Positions 52,282-61,675 of a stretch of DNA of 64,000 nt are shown here, in pieces. Positions within the stretch are counted from its first letter, which is position 1, and each line of letters opens with the position of its first letter. This stretch comes from Sporosarcina koreensis (GTDB taxonomy: Bacteria > Bacillota > Bacilli > Bacillales_A > Planococcaceae), in assembly GCF_000826145.2 (NCBI RefSeq), contig NZ_LN651337.1, forward strand, positions 1,057,774-1,121,773. The letters run 5' to 3'. Position numbers and translations under genes: made by a program. The notes under the pieces were generated by a model. It was given only the letters and a program-made list of their open reading frames with translations. It was not told the origin of the DNA and did no database searches.

Positions 52282-54013
52282 GTCGTCTCTGCACCTCCCA
52301 TTCGGCTGACATCAGCAGAAGCAGCGGCAGGACGAACGGCCACAGAATCGGAACCGTTTCCTGTTCATGCTCCGCCGTTTCCCCAAGCTTGCCGGCAATG
52401 TAGGAATCCCCTGTCCGTACACTGTGCTGTGACTCACTGAGCTGCACAGCCAGCAGCTTCTCGGATTCCGTGTCCGCCGCCTTGTATATTCCCGGTTTCA
52501 CAGGTGCCTGCAGCGTATTGGCGGATTCTGTAGAGGAAATGTACGAATCGTCCATGTCATAGAGATCCGCTGCTGATGAAAGAATTACATTTTTCCGCTG
52601 GCCGGGTGTGAATACGCCGAGGGATTCCGATCCATCCGCCAGGGAATGGACCGCACTCCAGATGAACAGCGGAAACGAAGGCTGCAGCGGCCAGTCCGTA
52701 GATTCCAGGTCCGCCAGAAAAACGATGTCCCCGTCCGGCGACCGCTGGATGAGCGGTGCTTCGCCGACTTTTGCAAGAACTTCATACTTGTCGTAAGGAG
52801 GATACACTTCCTTCACATACATATCTGTTGGCGGCGCGATTGCAAATAGGGGGTCTTCTTGCACGGTGATGCTGCCTTCCGCCTCCGCTGCCGTTTCATC
52901 ATCCCGGCCGAACAGCAGGACGGGCCGCCTGCTTTCCGCAAGGACATCGGAAGACCGGGTGATACGGAGGGCGTCTTCCGGAACTGCCGCCTTGCCGTCA
53001 TCGATGAGGATGTCATCACGGACGGCTTCCACCGCTTTCTTCAGCAGCTCATGCAGTTCAGTGTCGACCGTCACGGCAGGTGTGCCTGTTTCCAGCAGTG
53101 CAAATGCCGTATTGTCCGCTGAGTATTGGTCAGCTGATTCGAGTTCTGCCGTTACAGCGGGAGCTTCCGTTACGATATCTTTGAATGTAATATATTCATC
53201 CTCGCCTGGTTTTCCGGTGACCTGCTGTTGTGCGAGCTGTTCCCCTGTCACTGCATCCAGGAGGCGTATGATCCCCGGAAGTTCAGCATCCGCATCGTTC
53301 TGAAGCTTTGCGATCGCTGTGACTGCACCGCCGCGCCGGACTGCCCCGAAGCGGACAATCGACTGGTTGTCTGCCCGGTCCCCGTTCGCATGGACATGCC
53401 ATTCCGTCTCACCGGTTTCCTCGCTGAACTCTTCCCTGTCCAGCTTGTCCGTGAATATGTGCACTTCCCCTTCTTTCCCGCCGAGCAGTGTCCTTGCAAG
53501 CGCAACCGACTCACGCAGCGACGGATCTGCATAATTCACGGTGAGGCCCTCCAGGCTTGCCGCCGCTGCAGAAACACTCTGTCCGGAAGTGATCGTTTCA
53601 GGACCCGGTCCGCTGGCAATGATCGTGACCGGCCGCTCCTGCGTTTCATCCAGCAGCTTATGCATCTCCCTCAGGTGACGGTCGAACAGCGGCTCACCGT
53701 CAGGAGCGGCGAGCATCGCAGCAGACCGGTCCACAACGATCACGAGAGGCACACCGGTGGTCCTGTCTTGTTTCATATAAGGTCCGAGCAGCAGCCAGAC
53801 AAAGAGAAGGAGTGCCAGCAGCTGCAGATAGAATAACGCATTCCGCTGGAGATTGCGGATGAACGGTGACACATGCTCTTCCTTCCGATCCGGCTGCCAG
53901 AACAGGGTCGAGGAGACCGGCTGCGGGTAAAACCGTTTCCGGAACAGATAATACAAGATCAGCAACGCCGGAAAGATCAGCGTCCAGCTGTTATACAGAT
54001 TGGCGAATCCCAT
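52265..54013 (-). CDS. BatA-type membrane protein with degenerate vWA
   Basis: 582 residues. N-terminal BatA module: two helices (LIFPALLILYYLFRKRF; ALFYLQLLALLLFVWLLLGPYM) around the SSTLFWQPDRKEE loop, then a vWA-like domain whose MIDAS reads VDRSAAML, so the second Ser of DxSxS is Ala. A beta-rich region follows, and a last helix (VPILWPFVLPLLLLMSAEW) with the C-terminus RRRGYPY. Sits between DUF58 and the double-vWA gene. Probably a structural partner in a membrane complex. Confidence 0.82.
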   Translation of the reverse strand: MGFANLYNSWTLIFPALLILYYLFRKRFYPQPVSSTLFWQPDRKEEHVSPFIRNLQRNALFYLQLLALLLFVWLLLGPYMKQDRTTGVPLVIVVDRSAAMLAAPDGEPLFDRHLREMHKLLDETQERPVTIIASGPGPETITSGQSVSAAAASLEGLTVNYADPSLRESVALARTLLGGKEGEVHIFTDKLDREEFSEETGETEWHVHANGDRADNQSIVRFGAVRRGGAVTAIAKLQNDADAELPGIIRLLDAVTGEQLAQQQVTGKPGEDEYITFKDIVTEAPAVTAELESADQYSADNTAFALLETGTPAVTVDTELHELLKKAVEAVRDDILIDDGKAAVPEDALRITRSSDVLAESRRPVLLFGRDDETAAEAEGSITVQEDPLFAIAPPTDMYVKEVYPPYDKYEVLAKVGEAPLIQRSPDGDIVFLADLESTDWPLQPSFPLFIWSAVHSLADGSESLGVFTPGQRKNVILSSAADLYDMDDSYISSTESANTLQAPVKPGIYKAADTESEKLLAVQLSESQHSVRTGDSYIAGKLGETAEHEQETVPILWPFVLPLLLLMSAEWEVQRRRGYPY

Positions 54014-54028
54014 TGGCGCACCTCCTCA

Positions 54029-54892
54029 TCAGCGCACCCACTGTGCACGTCTCATCTGTCTGGTGAAAACATCTTCCGCTCCGTCTGCAGGTGATGTATA
54101 CAGCACGCTGATGCCGTATTTCCCCGCGTGTCCGAGCAGCCGCCTTTCGTGTTCCTCCATCCGCCGGGTATATGCGGATACGGAGGCGGCGGTCATCGAT
54201 ACCTCCGCTGCGGTATCCTGCTCTGCATCGATCAGCCGAACATCCCCTTCGAAAGCAGGCTGCTGCTCATCAGCGGAACGGACGATGAGCAGCCGGATGT
54301 CCTGACAGCGGGCCTTCAGTTTCCGGAACGTCTGCTCAAGCACTTCGGCAGGCTCCAGCGCATCCGTGATGACAAACAATATGGTCGTGCCGCGGGGGAT
54401 TGACGGTATCCCTTCCTGCAGTCCCGTGTTTTCCTCAGGAACCGGAAACGCCGCAATACGGGCACTCCAGGCATCCGCCTGCCGTGCGCCTTTCCGTCTG
54501 ACCACCGCCGGGTCCGGTGTCCGGCTGAGCGACGCCGTATCCCCATTCTTCAAAGCGATCTGGCCGAGGCCGATGGCGAGCTGCTGCGCAAATGGCCACT
54601 TGCCTCCGAAATCCATCGACTTGCTTGAATCGAGCAGGACATGGATGCGCATTTCCTGCTCGTCAAGGAATTGTTTGATGAAATACGTGTCCGTCCGTGC
54701 GTAGACATTCCAGTCGATATGCCGGATGTCATCACCCGGATGGTATTCCTTGAAATCCGAAAATTCCATGGACGCACCGCTCTTCTTCGACAGATGGGTC
54801 CCTTTATGATGGCCGAGCCGTCCTGAGCGCCGGTTGAACGCCAGCCGTCCGAGACGGGCGGCGAGCTTTGCGGGAAACAGGAGCGGCTTCAC
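54029..54892 (-). CDS. DUF58 domain protein
   Basis: 287 residues from GTG 54892, whose GTGA overlaps the MoxR stop. DUF58 core GDDIRHIDWNVYARTDTYFI and vWA-like VLLDSSKSMDFG (DxSxS MIDAS). It lacks the N-terminal membrane helices found in many DUF58 proteins, so it is probably cytosolic. DUF58 proteins pair with MoxR ATPases, as here. Confidence 0.9.
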   Translation of the reverse strand: MKPLLFPAKLAARLGRLAFNRRSGRLGHHKGTHLSKKSGASMEFSDFKEYHPGDDIRHIDWNVYARTDTYFIKQFLDEQEMRIHVLLDSSKSMDFGGKWPFAQQLAIGLGQIALKNGDTASLSRTPDPAVVRRKGARQADAWSARIAAFPVPEENTGLQEGIPSIPRGTTILFVITDALEPAEVLEQTFRKLKARCQDIRLLIVRSADEQQPAFEGDVRLIDAEQDTAAEVSMTAASVSAYTRRMEEHERRLLGHAGKYGISVLYTSPADGAEDVFTRQMRRAQWVR

Positions 54893-55881
54893 CCGGCCGT
54901 CTCCTTCCGCAGATTCCCGAGCACGTGATCCAGGAAGATCTCCTCCGTGATCCCTTCCGCCTCCGCTTCATAATTCAGCTGCAGGCGGTGCAGGAGCGCC
55001 GGCTTGGCCACTGTCCGGATATCGGCAATGGAGACGTGGACCCTGCCGGACAGGAAGGCTCTCGCCTTGGCGAGCCGGATGACCGACTGGAGGCCGCGGG
55101 GACCGCTCCCGAACTGGATATAGGAGGACCAGTCATCGCCAGTCCCGGTCTGCGGCTGTGTGGCTGTCACCAGACGGACGGCATAATCGATCATGTCTTC
55201 CGCGATGACGACCTCACGCACGAGCTGCTGGACTTCGAGCACTTGCCCGGCTGTCATCTTCTTTTCAATACGGACTGTTTCCGTTCCTGTGGTCCTCCTG
55301 ATGATTTCCTTCAGTTCGTCTGCGGACGGATACGGCAGATTGATTTTGCAGAGGAACCGGTCGAGCTGCGCCTCCGGCAGCGGGTATGTACCTTCCAGGT
55401 CGATCGGGTTCTGTGTCGCAAGCACAAAGAAGGGCGTGGGCATATCATAGGTCTGTCCGAGGACAGTCACCGTCTTCTCTCCCATCGCTTCCAGCAGTGC
55501 ACTTTGCGTCTTCGGTGTCGCCCGGTTGATTTCATCCGCCAGGACGAGCTGGCTGAACAGCGGCCCCTCGCTGAAGGTGAACCGCTGCTGTCCGTCCTCA
55601 CCGCGTTCCAGCAATGTTGTCCCGGTGATATCGGACGGCATCAGATCGGGGGTGAACTGGATCCGTTTGAATGTCAGATCGAGCACCTCACCGATTGTAC
55701 GGATGAGCATCGTCTTGCCGAGACCCGGCGCCCCTTCCAGCAGGGCATGGCCGCCTGCTGCGATGGACAGCAACGTATAGTCGACCGCCTCCTGCTGCCC
55801 GACGATGAACCGCCCGATCTCTTTTCGCACCTGTTCCATCTGTCCGCTCAGTTCCTCGAAATGTTGCATCGATACTTCCAT
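54889..55881 (-). CDS. MoxR-family AAA+ ATPase
   Basis: 330 residues. Walker A GAPGLGKTM (about residues 48-56), Walker B VLADEINRA, sensor/arginine region PEAQLDRFLCKINLPYPS, and C-terminal lid domain. MoxR ATPases act as chaperones that insert cofactors or activate vWA-containing partners; DUF58 and the two vWA proteins downstream are the obvious clients. ATG 55881 follows CGGGAGGGAACAGCAT. Four-base overlap with the DUF58 gene. Confidence 0.95.
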   Translation of the reverse strand: MEVSMQHFEELSGQMEQVRKEIGRFIVGQQEAVDYTLLSIAAGGHALLEGAPGLGKTMLIRTIGEVLDLTFKRIQFTPDLMPSDITGTTLLERGEDGQQRFTFSEGPLFSQLVLADEINRATPKTQSALLEAMGEKTVTVLGQTYDMPTPFFVLATQNPIDLEGTYPLPEAQLDRFLCKINLPYPSADELKEIIRRTTGTETVRIEKKMTAGQVLEVQQLVREVVIAEDMIDYAVRLVTATQPQTGTGDDWSSYIQFGSGPRGLQSVIRLAKARAFLSGRVHVSIADIRTVAKPALLHRLQLNYEAEAEGITEEIFLDHVLGNLRKETAG

Positions 55882-55901
55882 ATGCTGTTCCCTCCCGGGT
55901 G

Positions 55902-57482
55902 TTAGTCGATTGAAGAAAAATAGTCCGATACGAGTTTTTCCAGTTCCGGTGACAGCGGCAGGCGTTCGGTCTGCTCCAGATACGATTCTTTATACCTGCC
56001 GACGACCTCTTCATACGGCCGGATCGTCCCTTTCCGGTTCACAGTCTGTTTATCATTTGACTGCGCAGCGTCGCCCCTGCCGAGTTTTCCGGAATCCGTA
56101 TCAGGACTGCCGGCTTGGCCGAGACGGTCATTTGGGATCGACAGAAGATTCCTGCCGCCCGAGCCGGTCCCTGCCCCCGGGCCAAGCCCGCTGCCGGATC
56201 CTTGACCTTGACCTTGACCTTGCCCTTGGCCTTGGCCTTGGCCTTGGCCTTGGCCTTGGCCTTGGCCTTGCCCTTGGCCTTGACCTTGCCCTTGGCCTTG
56301 ACCTTGCCCTTGGCCTTGCCCTTGGCCTTGACCTTGCCCTTGGCCTTGACCTTGCCCTTGGCCTTGACCTTGCCCTTGCCCTTGACCTTGCCCTTGGCCT
56401 CGGCTATGCCCTTGACCTTGTTGCCCTTGTTGCCCTTGGCTTTGTCCCTGCCCTTGGCTCTGACCTGAGCCCCGGTCTGCTTGCGTACCGCCCTCCTGGC
56501 TGCCAGGGTGGCCGCTCTGCTGACCGGTTTTCTGCCCGTTTTGCTTATTGCCCCCTTGGCTGTCCTGCCCGGTCTGCCCCTGCCTGCCGTCAGTTCCCTG
56601 ACCGGCAGCGAGCTGCGGTAGCGGCGGAGCTTTTCCGATCGACTCCAGTTTCCGGTATGCCTGATCACCGGCGCCCGCAAGTTCCGCCGCGGATTTTTTC
56701 AGTTCCTCCAGTTCAGCGGTCTCACTTCCCGTCAGCTGTGCTGATTTGCCGCTGTCCGCCAGCCTTTCTTTCCCTTCCAGCTGCTGCTTGCGGAGCTGGA
56801 GCTCTTTCTGAGTCTTGACGACCTCTTTGAGGGCCTGCCCGGCATCAGATGTCTTCTTCAATTCATCCGCAAGCGTTTCCAGCTTCTTCTTCATCTTTGG
56901 ATCCGCCGTTTCAGCGGCCAATGCAGCTGCCTTCTTCCCGAGAGTGTCCACCGTTTTCCGGACAACCGCCGCATCGTCCGCTTCCTGCTGAGCGGGTGCC
57001 GGGAATAGGGTCAGCAGCAGCAGTCCCATCGCGGCCGCTGCCGCAGCTGCAGCCCTCCTCCAGTCAGGACGCCGCTTTTTCCGTCGTGAAAACAGCTGGT
57101 TTGCGGCTTCCATCCGGTCTGCGGTCCTTGCAATGAGCAATCTGCCAAGCGGGGACTGCTGTACGTCCTCATCGAGTACTGTCAGAAGCAGATTGTCCGG
57201 CAGATAGCGGTCCAGCTGCCGGGCCGCCTCGCGTTCCGAAGGCCGTTTCCGGAATATGACCACAGACAGGATCATGCCGGCTGAAAGTGCAGCCGCAAAT
57301 GCAAACAGCTTGTAAGAGGGGAAGACATAAAACCTGGATATGAGCAGGACAGCGGCTGCACTCAGCAGAGTCCAGATCATACCGTTCACCGACTCTACAT
57401 AGAACCGCTCGATACGCAAGCTTCTTCTTGCTTTCAACACTGAGCGGCGGATCTGCTGCAACTGCTCTTTCTGCTGGGTCAT
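55902..57482 (-). CDS. membrane protein with long Gly-Gln repeat
   Basis: 526 residues. N-terminal helical hairpin (MIWTLLSAAAVLLISRFYVF; KLFAFAAALSAGMILSVVIF), a third helix after a basic Arg/Lys stretch (AAAAMGLLLLTLFPAPA), then a charged helical region (about 165-265), a Gly/Gln/Ser-rich linker, an uninterrupted run of about 30 Gly-Gln pairs (roughly residues 358-425), and a conserved-looking C-terminus with TIRPYEEVVGRYKESYLEQTE. The overall plan resembles the DUF4175-type proteins of aerotolerance operons. In the MoxR operon, 20 bases before moxR. Confidence 0.75.
   Translation of the reverse strand: MTQQKEQLQQIRRSVLKARRSLRIERFYVESVNGMIWTLLSAAAVLLISRFYVFPSYKLFAFAAALSAGMILSVVIFRKRPSEREAARQLDRYLPDNLLLTVLDEDVQQSPLGRLLIARTADRMEAANQLFSRRKKRRPDWRRAAAAAAAAMGLLLLTLFPAPAQQEADDAAVVRKTVDTLGKKAAALAAETADPKMKKKLETLADELKKTSDAGQALKEVVKTQKELQLRKQQLEGKERLADSGKSAQLTGSETAELEELKKSAAELAGAGDQAYRKLESIGKAPPLPQLAAGQGTDGRQGQTGQDSQGGNKQNGQKTGQQSGHPGSQEGGTQADRGSGQSQGQGQSQGQQGQQGQGHSRGQGQGQGQGQGQGQGQGQGQGQGQGQGQGQGQGQGQGQGQGQGQGQGQGQGQGQGQGQGQGQGQGQGSGSGLGPGAGTGSGGRNLLSIPNDRLGQAGSPDTDSGKLGRGDAAQSNDKQTVNRKGTIRPYEEVVGRYKESYLEQTERLPLSPELEKLVSDYFSSID
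56208..56400. repeat. hexanucleotide tandem repeat encoding (Gly-Gln)n
   Basis: About 32 copies of a six-base unit CCTTGG / CCTTGA / CCTTGC on the plus strand (GGxCAA on the coding strand). Each unit adds one Gly-Gln pair, so slippage changes length in frame. The same period also keeps false ORFs open in other frames (Leu-Ala and Lys-Gly/Ala/Val repeats), which are not genes. Confidence 0.95.
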
Positions 57483-57496
57483 CCGCTATCGCCTCC

Positions 57497-58348
57497 TCAT
57501 TTCGGCTTCTTCATATTCACCCGCAGCCGTTTCGTCGCCAGCCAGATGGACAAGACGGCAATCAGACCGTAGAACAGGACATATACGATCCACATCGGGA
57601 ACTGCACTTGTGTCACTTCTTCCACCATGCCCCCGACTTCCGGGGCGAGCAATGAGGCAAAAAAGATCTCCGGATTGATGGCTGCCAGGAAGAAACCTGC
57701 GACCGATTTACCGGCCGTCCCTGAACCGAGTGCCGCCATCTGCTTCACCTGCACGATGATCAGGAAAAGGAACGGGATGACAGCCGTGAAGAACAGCATA
57801 CTGCCATACGTCACGATCATCGAAACTGTCGTCCTCCTGATCAGTGTGGAGAACAGGACACCGAGACTGCCGAGCGACAGCAGGGTGATGAACAGGAACA
57901 GCAGGGACTTCAGGAGCAGCACCGGTGAGATGCCGCCGAACAGGAACACCATGCTGTACACCGGCAGTCCGGCAACAATCAGCAGCAGCAGGAACAGCAC
58001 CGAAGACAGCAGTTTGCCGGAGATGATCTGGAATGAACTCTGCGATGTCGTCAGGAGCATGGGCAGTGTCTGCCGCTCCCGTTCGCCACTGATCGTGCCT
58101 GCCGTCAGCCCCGGCGTGATGAACAGCACGAGTCCGAGCTGGATGAACGTCAGGAACATGAACAGTACAACGCTCTCCGACGGTTTGAAGTAGATGGTGC
58201 CCGACAGGCTCGTTGTCGTATAGATGAACCCGAACACGAACAGGCACATCGCCGCCAGGTAAATGAGGATGCCCGTGAAACTTTTGGCGCTCCTGAATCG
58301 CAGTTTCACTTCTTTGGCGAGAACAGGATTATTGAACTGGGCTCTCAA
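57497..58348 (-). CDS. ABC-2 type transporter permease
   Basis: 283 residues from TTG 58348, six bases after GGGGAGG (MRAQFNNPVLAKEVKLRFRS). Six membrane helices with the ABC-2 layout: cytosolic start, helix I (FTGILIYLAAMCLFVFGFIY), the GTISGERERQTLPMLLTTS coupling loop after helix II, and a C-terminal helix with basic end RLRVNMKK. Overlaps the ATPase gene by 20 bases. A longer upstream reading is out of family. Exporter substrate unknown. Confidence 0.88.
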   Translation of the reverse strand: MRAQFNNPVLAKEVKLRFRSAKSFTGILIYLAAMCLFVFGFIYTTTSLSGTIYFKPSESVVLFMFLTFIQLGLVLFITPGLTAGTISGERERQTLPMLLTTSQSSFQIISGKLLSSVLFLLLLIVAGLPVYSMVFLFGGISPVLLLKSLLFLFITLLSLGSLGVLFSTLIRRTTVSMIVTYGSMLFFTAVIPFLFLIIVQVKQMAALGSGTAGKSVAGFFLAAINPEIFFASLLAPEVGGMVEEVTQVQFPMWIVYVLFYGLIAVLSIWLATKRLRVNMKKPK

Positions 58349-59279
58349 TCGGATCCTCCCCTTTCGTGATCTGCATGAAGACATCTTCCAGATCCGCAGA
58401 GTCCTCGGAGAAGGAGACGATCTGCACGCCGGACTGCACAGCATTCTTCAGAAGCCGGACCTGTTCTTCATCATTCCCTTTGAATGTAAACGACAGCATC
58501 CCTTCCCCCGCTTCCTGGCGGATATGGGAGACAGCCGGATCCTCTTCGAATACGGAGACCACAGCTGCTGCACTGCCGATGAAACGGACAGTGACCGTCT
58601 TCTCGCCCTTCAGCTGCGCCTGTATGTCCGGGACCGAACCGTGCGCGATCAGTCTGCCGCCATCGATCACACCGATTTCATCGCACATTTCTGCGAGCTC
58701 CGGCAGAATATGGGACGAGATCAAGATCGTTTTTCCCATTGCTCTCAGCGAACGGAGGATATCCCTCATCTCCACACGTGCCCGCGGGTCGAGACCTGAA
58801 GCCGGTTCATCCAGTATCAGCACTTTCGGGTCATGGATCAGGCTCCTTGCCAGGCAGAGGCGCTGCTTCATGCCGCGTGACAGGGAATCGACATACGTAT
58901 CGCGCTTGTCGGACAGATTGACGAGCTCAAGCAGATCCGTGATGAGCTTCGGACGGTCCGCTGCCGGGATTCCGTAGCTCGCTCCGTAGAAATCAAGGTA
59001 TTCATGGGCTTTCAGCTGATCATAGATGCCGAAGAAATCCGGCATGTAGCCGATACGCCGTCGGATCTCATCGGGTTTCTCCGTAATATTGATGCCATCG
59101 ATGAGAACCGTGCCGGCGGTCGGCTGCAGCAATGTCGACAGGATTAGGAACGTCGTCGACTTCCCGGCACCGTTCGCTCCGACAAACCCGAATACCGTGC
59201 CTTCAGGCAAGGATAATGTCAGGTTGTCGAGCGCTGTGAAATTGCCGTATTTCTTCGTCAGGTTTCTGATTTCAATCAT
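58329..59279 (-). CDS. ABC transporter ATP-binding protein
   Basis: 316 residues. Walker A GANGAGKSTT (about residues 37-46), signature LSRGMKQRLCLARS, Walker B VLILDEPASGLDP, H-loop ISSHILPEL, and a C-terminal DUF4162-like tail (VSVFEEDPAVSHIRQ) common in ABC-2 exporters. Works with the permease just downstream. Four-base overlap with the preceding gene. Confidence 0.94.
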   Translation of the reverse strand: MIEIRNLTKKYGNFTALDNLTLSLPEGTVFGFVGANGAGKSTTFLILSTLLQPTAGTVLIDGINITEKPDEIRRRIGYMPDFFGIYDQLKAHEYLDFYGASYGIPAADRPKLITDLLELVNLSDKRDTYVDSLSRGMKQRLCLARSLIHDPKVLILDEPASGLDPRARVEMRDILRSLRAMGKTILISSHILPELAEMCDEIGVIDGGRLIAHGSVPDIQAQLKGEKTVTVRFIGSAAAVVSVFEEDPAVSHIRQEAGEGMLSFTFKGNDEEQVRLLKNAVQSGVQIVSFSEDSADLEDVFMQITKGEDPIESPVQ

Positions 59280-61675
59280 TTCACTGCCTCCCCTGTCAGC
59301 CGGAGTTCAGGCGGGTGTACCGGTTCACCCATCCGCTGATCGCTGATCTCCAGTTTCACCGTGACGGCCCCTTCTTTCGATACATAAGGGTCTGCCGGTT
59401 CCACAGTGAGTGTGCTCTTCCCTTCGAGCGGTTCATATTCCCCGCTCTCCGTGTTCAGTATGCTGACGCTGTACGCCTGCATATCCGCACCGAGCAGGTC
59501 CAGTTTGCTCCAGCCCGCGACATCTTTCAGGAAATCGGCCGGGAGCCGCCACGTCTGCGTATAATCCTTTTCATAGAACATATAGTCCTTCGTCATGTCA
59601 TCCAGCAGCTCAGCGGACTGTCCGGTCGATGAGACCATCTCCATGTCCATCAGGTCACTGTCCACTTTCACGGTCCCTGACAGTACGGATCTGATATCGA
59701 CCGGCTGCAGGATGACCGAGAGCGCAGAAGACTCCGCCTTCCGTCCGTCAAGTGAAACGTCCATGAGCTGTGCCCGTGCAGTGCCTGCAAGAAGCGGTTT
59801 CGGAGAATCATTCATATGCAGGGATGAAAATTCAAGAAGTCCCTCTTTCCGCATCGCAATAAGATCGTCCTGTCCGGCTGGCTGCTGGATACTGAAACCT
59901 GACTGGCCGGAGATCCTCGGTCCGAGCACGCTTGCTTTGACTTCTTTCCGGACTGTCAACGTCTCGCCTGCCTGGACTGTACCGAGCTCGATCTTCTTGG
60001 TTCCCGACAGGACCATGACATCCTCCATTGCGAACGGGAACGAATTCGTTATTGTACCTGTCAGCCGGCCGTCCGCGACGGTCAGCTGTGCATCGAACTT
60101 ACCGGTGTCCGCCATTTCGGTCTTTCCGTAGAACGTCGCGACATTCCAGAAGCCGAGCTTGCGGAATGACAGCGTTTCAGCAGCCGGCCCCTTTTCGACG
60201 ACGGCCCGCTCATGTGCCGGCTGGCCGCTTCCGAACAGACCGTCCACGGACGAGCTGACGAAGACGGAGCTCGGTTTCTGAAGGCTGAATGAGAAATCAC
60301 CGCTTTTATCCGTCAGCAGCGATTCCACATAGTAGCCGGTCAGCCTGCCGTCCGGCTGCACTTCATAGACAGCGGAATGCTGCAGCTGCGATTTGCCGAG
60401 ACGGTCCTTCGCTCCGTACGCAAAAATCACAACCGACACGAGAACCGCGGCAGCCGGAATGATCCACCAGGCATGCTCCCGTCTGTCCTTTCTTTTCAGG
60501 ATGACGTACAGCAGCGGAATGATCAGGATCATATAGATCAGGATGAAACCGAAAAGAAGCGGTGTCGACACTTTGAAGGATGGGAACACTTCGTTGTTCT
60601 CACCGACACTCCATGCAAGATCATCCGCAGGACTGTTGTAGTATGACGAGACAGGACGCTGCGGGATGAGCAGGCTGCGCTTATCGAGGAGCGCCGGCCA
60701 GAACTTCTTCACGCCGATGGATGACCGGTAGGCGTCACTGCCGAATGTGAAGGATGTCTGGACGATCATACCGTTCCCGAGCTGTTTGGCAGCGGCAAGG
60801 ATAATGCCGTCCTTTTCGAGCAGGATAACAGCATCTTTGGCGGCTGCCGCCTTATACCCTGGTATGGGTTCCTTGAATTTGTCTCCGAAGATGGCAGGCG
60901 GCAGCTGCTCGGCAGCTCCGAGATCTAATGGAAGGTCTTCACGGAATATCCCTGCTTCCGCAGCGGGATTGTCAGATCCGCTGAGCAGAAGCGTCCCTCC
61001 GCCGTTGACCCAGTCGAGCATCGCCTGCTGCTGATCTGCAGTCAGATCCGCGATCGGGTATCTGTCGGCTGCGATGATATCTGCCGCCTCCCAGCCTGCA
61101 GCTGTATCCGGCAGCGGCGGGCCGTCCGGTTTGGACAGGTTCAGCAGCTCCATTCCCTGGCTGCCTTTCAGCTGGATGTCCTTCAGCGAGGACAGGCGGT
61201 CGATATTTTCTCCGAGACCTGCTATGAACAGCGTCTCCGGCGGATAGGACGCCGAAGAAACCATTTGTGTGCCGGAATGGGCAACCTCCTTGCCATTTCT
61301 CCAGCCGTTTTCAAACAGGAAGATGTTTTTCTTCGCCGGACTGCCTGTATACGTCTGGGGGTCTTCCAGGGAATCCACGACCATGGATACCGTCTGCTTC
61401 TCCCCTTCCCCGACAGTGACAGGGATCGCCTGGCCTACTCCTGAAGATTGGCCGGACGCCGTATCGAGGATGAGATCCCCTGTGAACAGGCTGCCCTTGT
61501 TCTCCACGGTGATGAAGAGCTGTGCCCCTTCCCCCATTTTCGTTTTGTTATCGAGTCCGGCCTGGACGGATATCGACAGGTCCGGTGCAGCTGATGCACG
61601 GCCTGCAGGCACTATTCCGAGCAGGAGGGTCAGGGCAGCCAGCAGGCTGAATAGATTGGTCAATCGGCGTCTCAT
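59276..61675 (-). CDS. exported/membrane protein heading the MoxR-vWA-ABC operon
   Basis: 799 residues. Signal peptide (LFSLLAALTLLLGIVPAGRASA), a beta-rich region (about 30-120), a Rossmann/GATase-like segment with LDWVNGGGTLLLSGSDNP (about 210-235), two membrane helices (about 370-420: LLFGFILIYMILIIPLLYVI and WWIIPAAAVLVSVVIFAYGA) joined by a basic loop KRKDRREH, and a second large external part. No known enzyme motif seen. Starts at 61675 after GAGGCGGACCT. First gene of the operon, 70 bases after ccpC. Confidence 0.75.
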   Translation of the reverse strand: MRRRLTNLFSLLAALTLLLGIVPAGRASAAPDLSISVQAGLDNKTKMGEGAQLFITVENKGSLFTGDLILDTASGQSSGVGQAIPVTVGEGEKQTVSMVVDSLEDPQTYTGSPAKKNIFLFENGWRNGKEVAHSGTQMVSSASYPPETLFIAGLGENIDRLSSLKDIQLKGSQGMELLNLSKPDGPPLPDTAAGWEAADIIAADRYPIADLTADQQQAMLDWVNGGGTLLLSGSDNPAAEAGIFREDLPLDLGAAEQLPPAIFGDKFKEPIPGYKAAAAKDAVILLEKDGIILAAAKQLGNGMIVQTSFTFGSDAYRSSIGVKKFWPALLDKRSLLIPQRPVSSYYNSPADDLAWSVGENNEVFPSFKVSTPLLFGFILIYMILIIPLLYVILKRKDRREHAWWIIPAAAVLVSVVIFAYGAKDRLGKSQLQHSAVYEVQPDGRLTGYYVESLLTDKSGDFSFSLQKPSSVFVSSSVDGLFGSGQPAHERAVVEKGPAAETLSFRKLGFWNVATFYGKTEMADTGKFDAQLTVADGRLTGTITNSFPFAMEDVMVLSGTKKIELGTVQAGETLTVRKEVKASVLGPRISGQSGFSIQQPAGQDDLIAMRKEGLLEFSSLHMNDSPKPLLAGTARAQLMDVSLDGRKAESSALSVILQPVDIRSVLSGTVKVDSDLMDMEMVSSTGQSAELLDDMTKDYMFYEKDYTQTWRLPADFLKDVAGWSKLDLLGADMQAYSVSILNTESGEYEPLEGKSTLTVEPADPYVSKEGAVTVKLEISDQRMGEPVHPPELRLTGEAVK

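Noticed and set aside
55805..56818. Long open frames opposite and in alternate frame to the Gly-Gln gene (Leu-Ala and Lys-Gly-Ala repeats)
   Set aside because: The six-base repeat keeps every frame open. These frames lack ribosome sites and homology, and the Gly-Gln frame is the one with membrane helices and operon fit.
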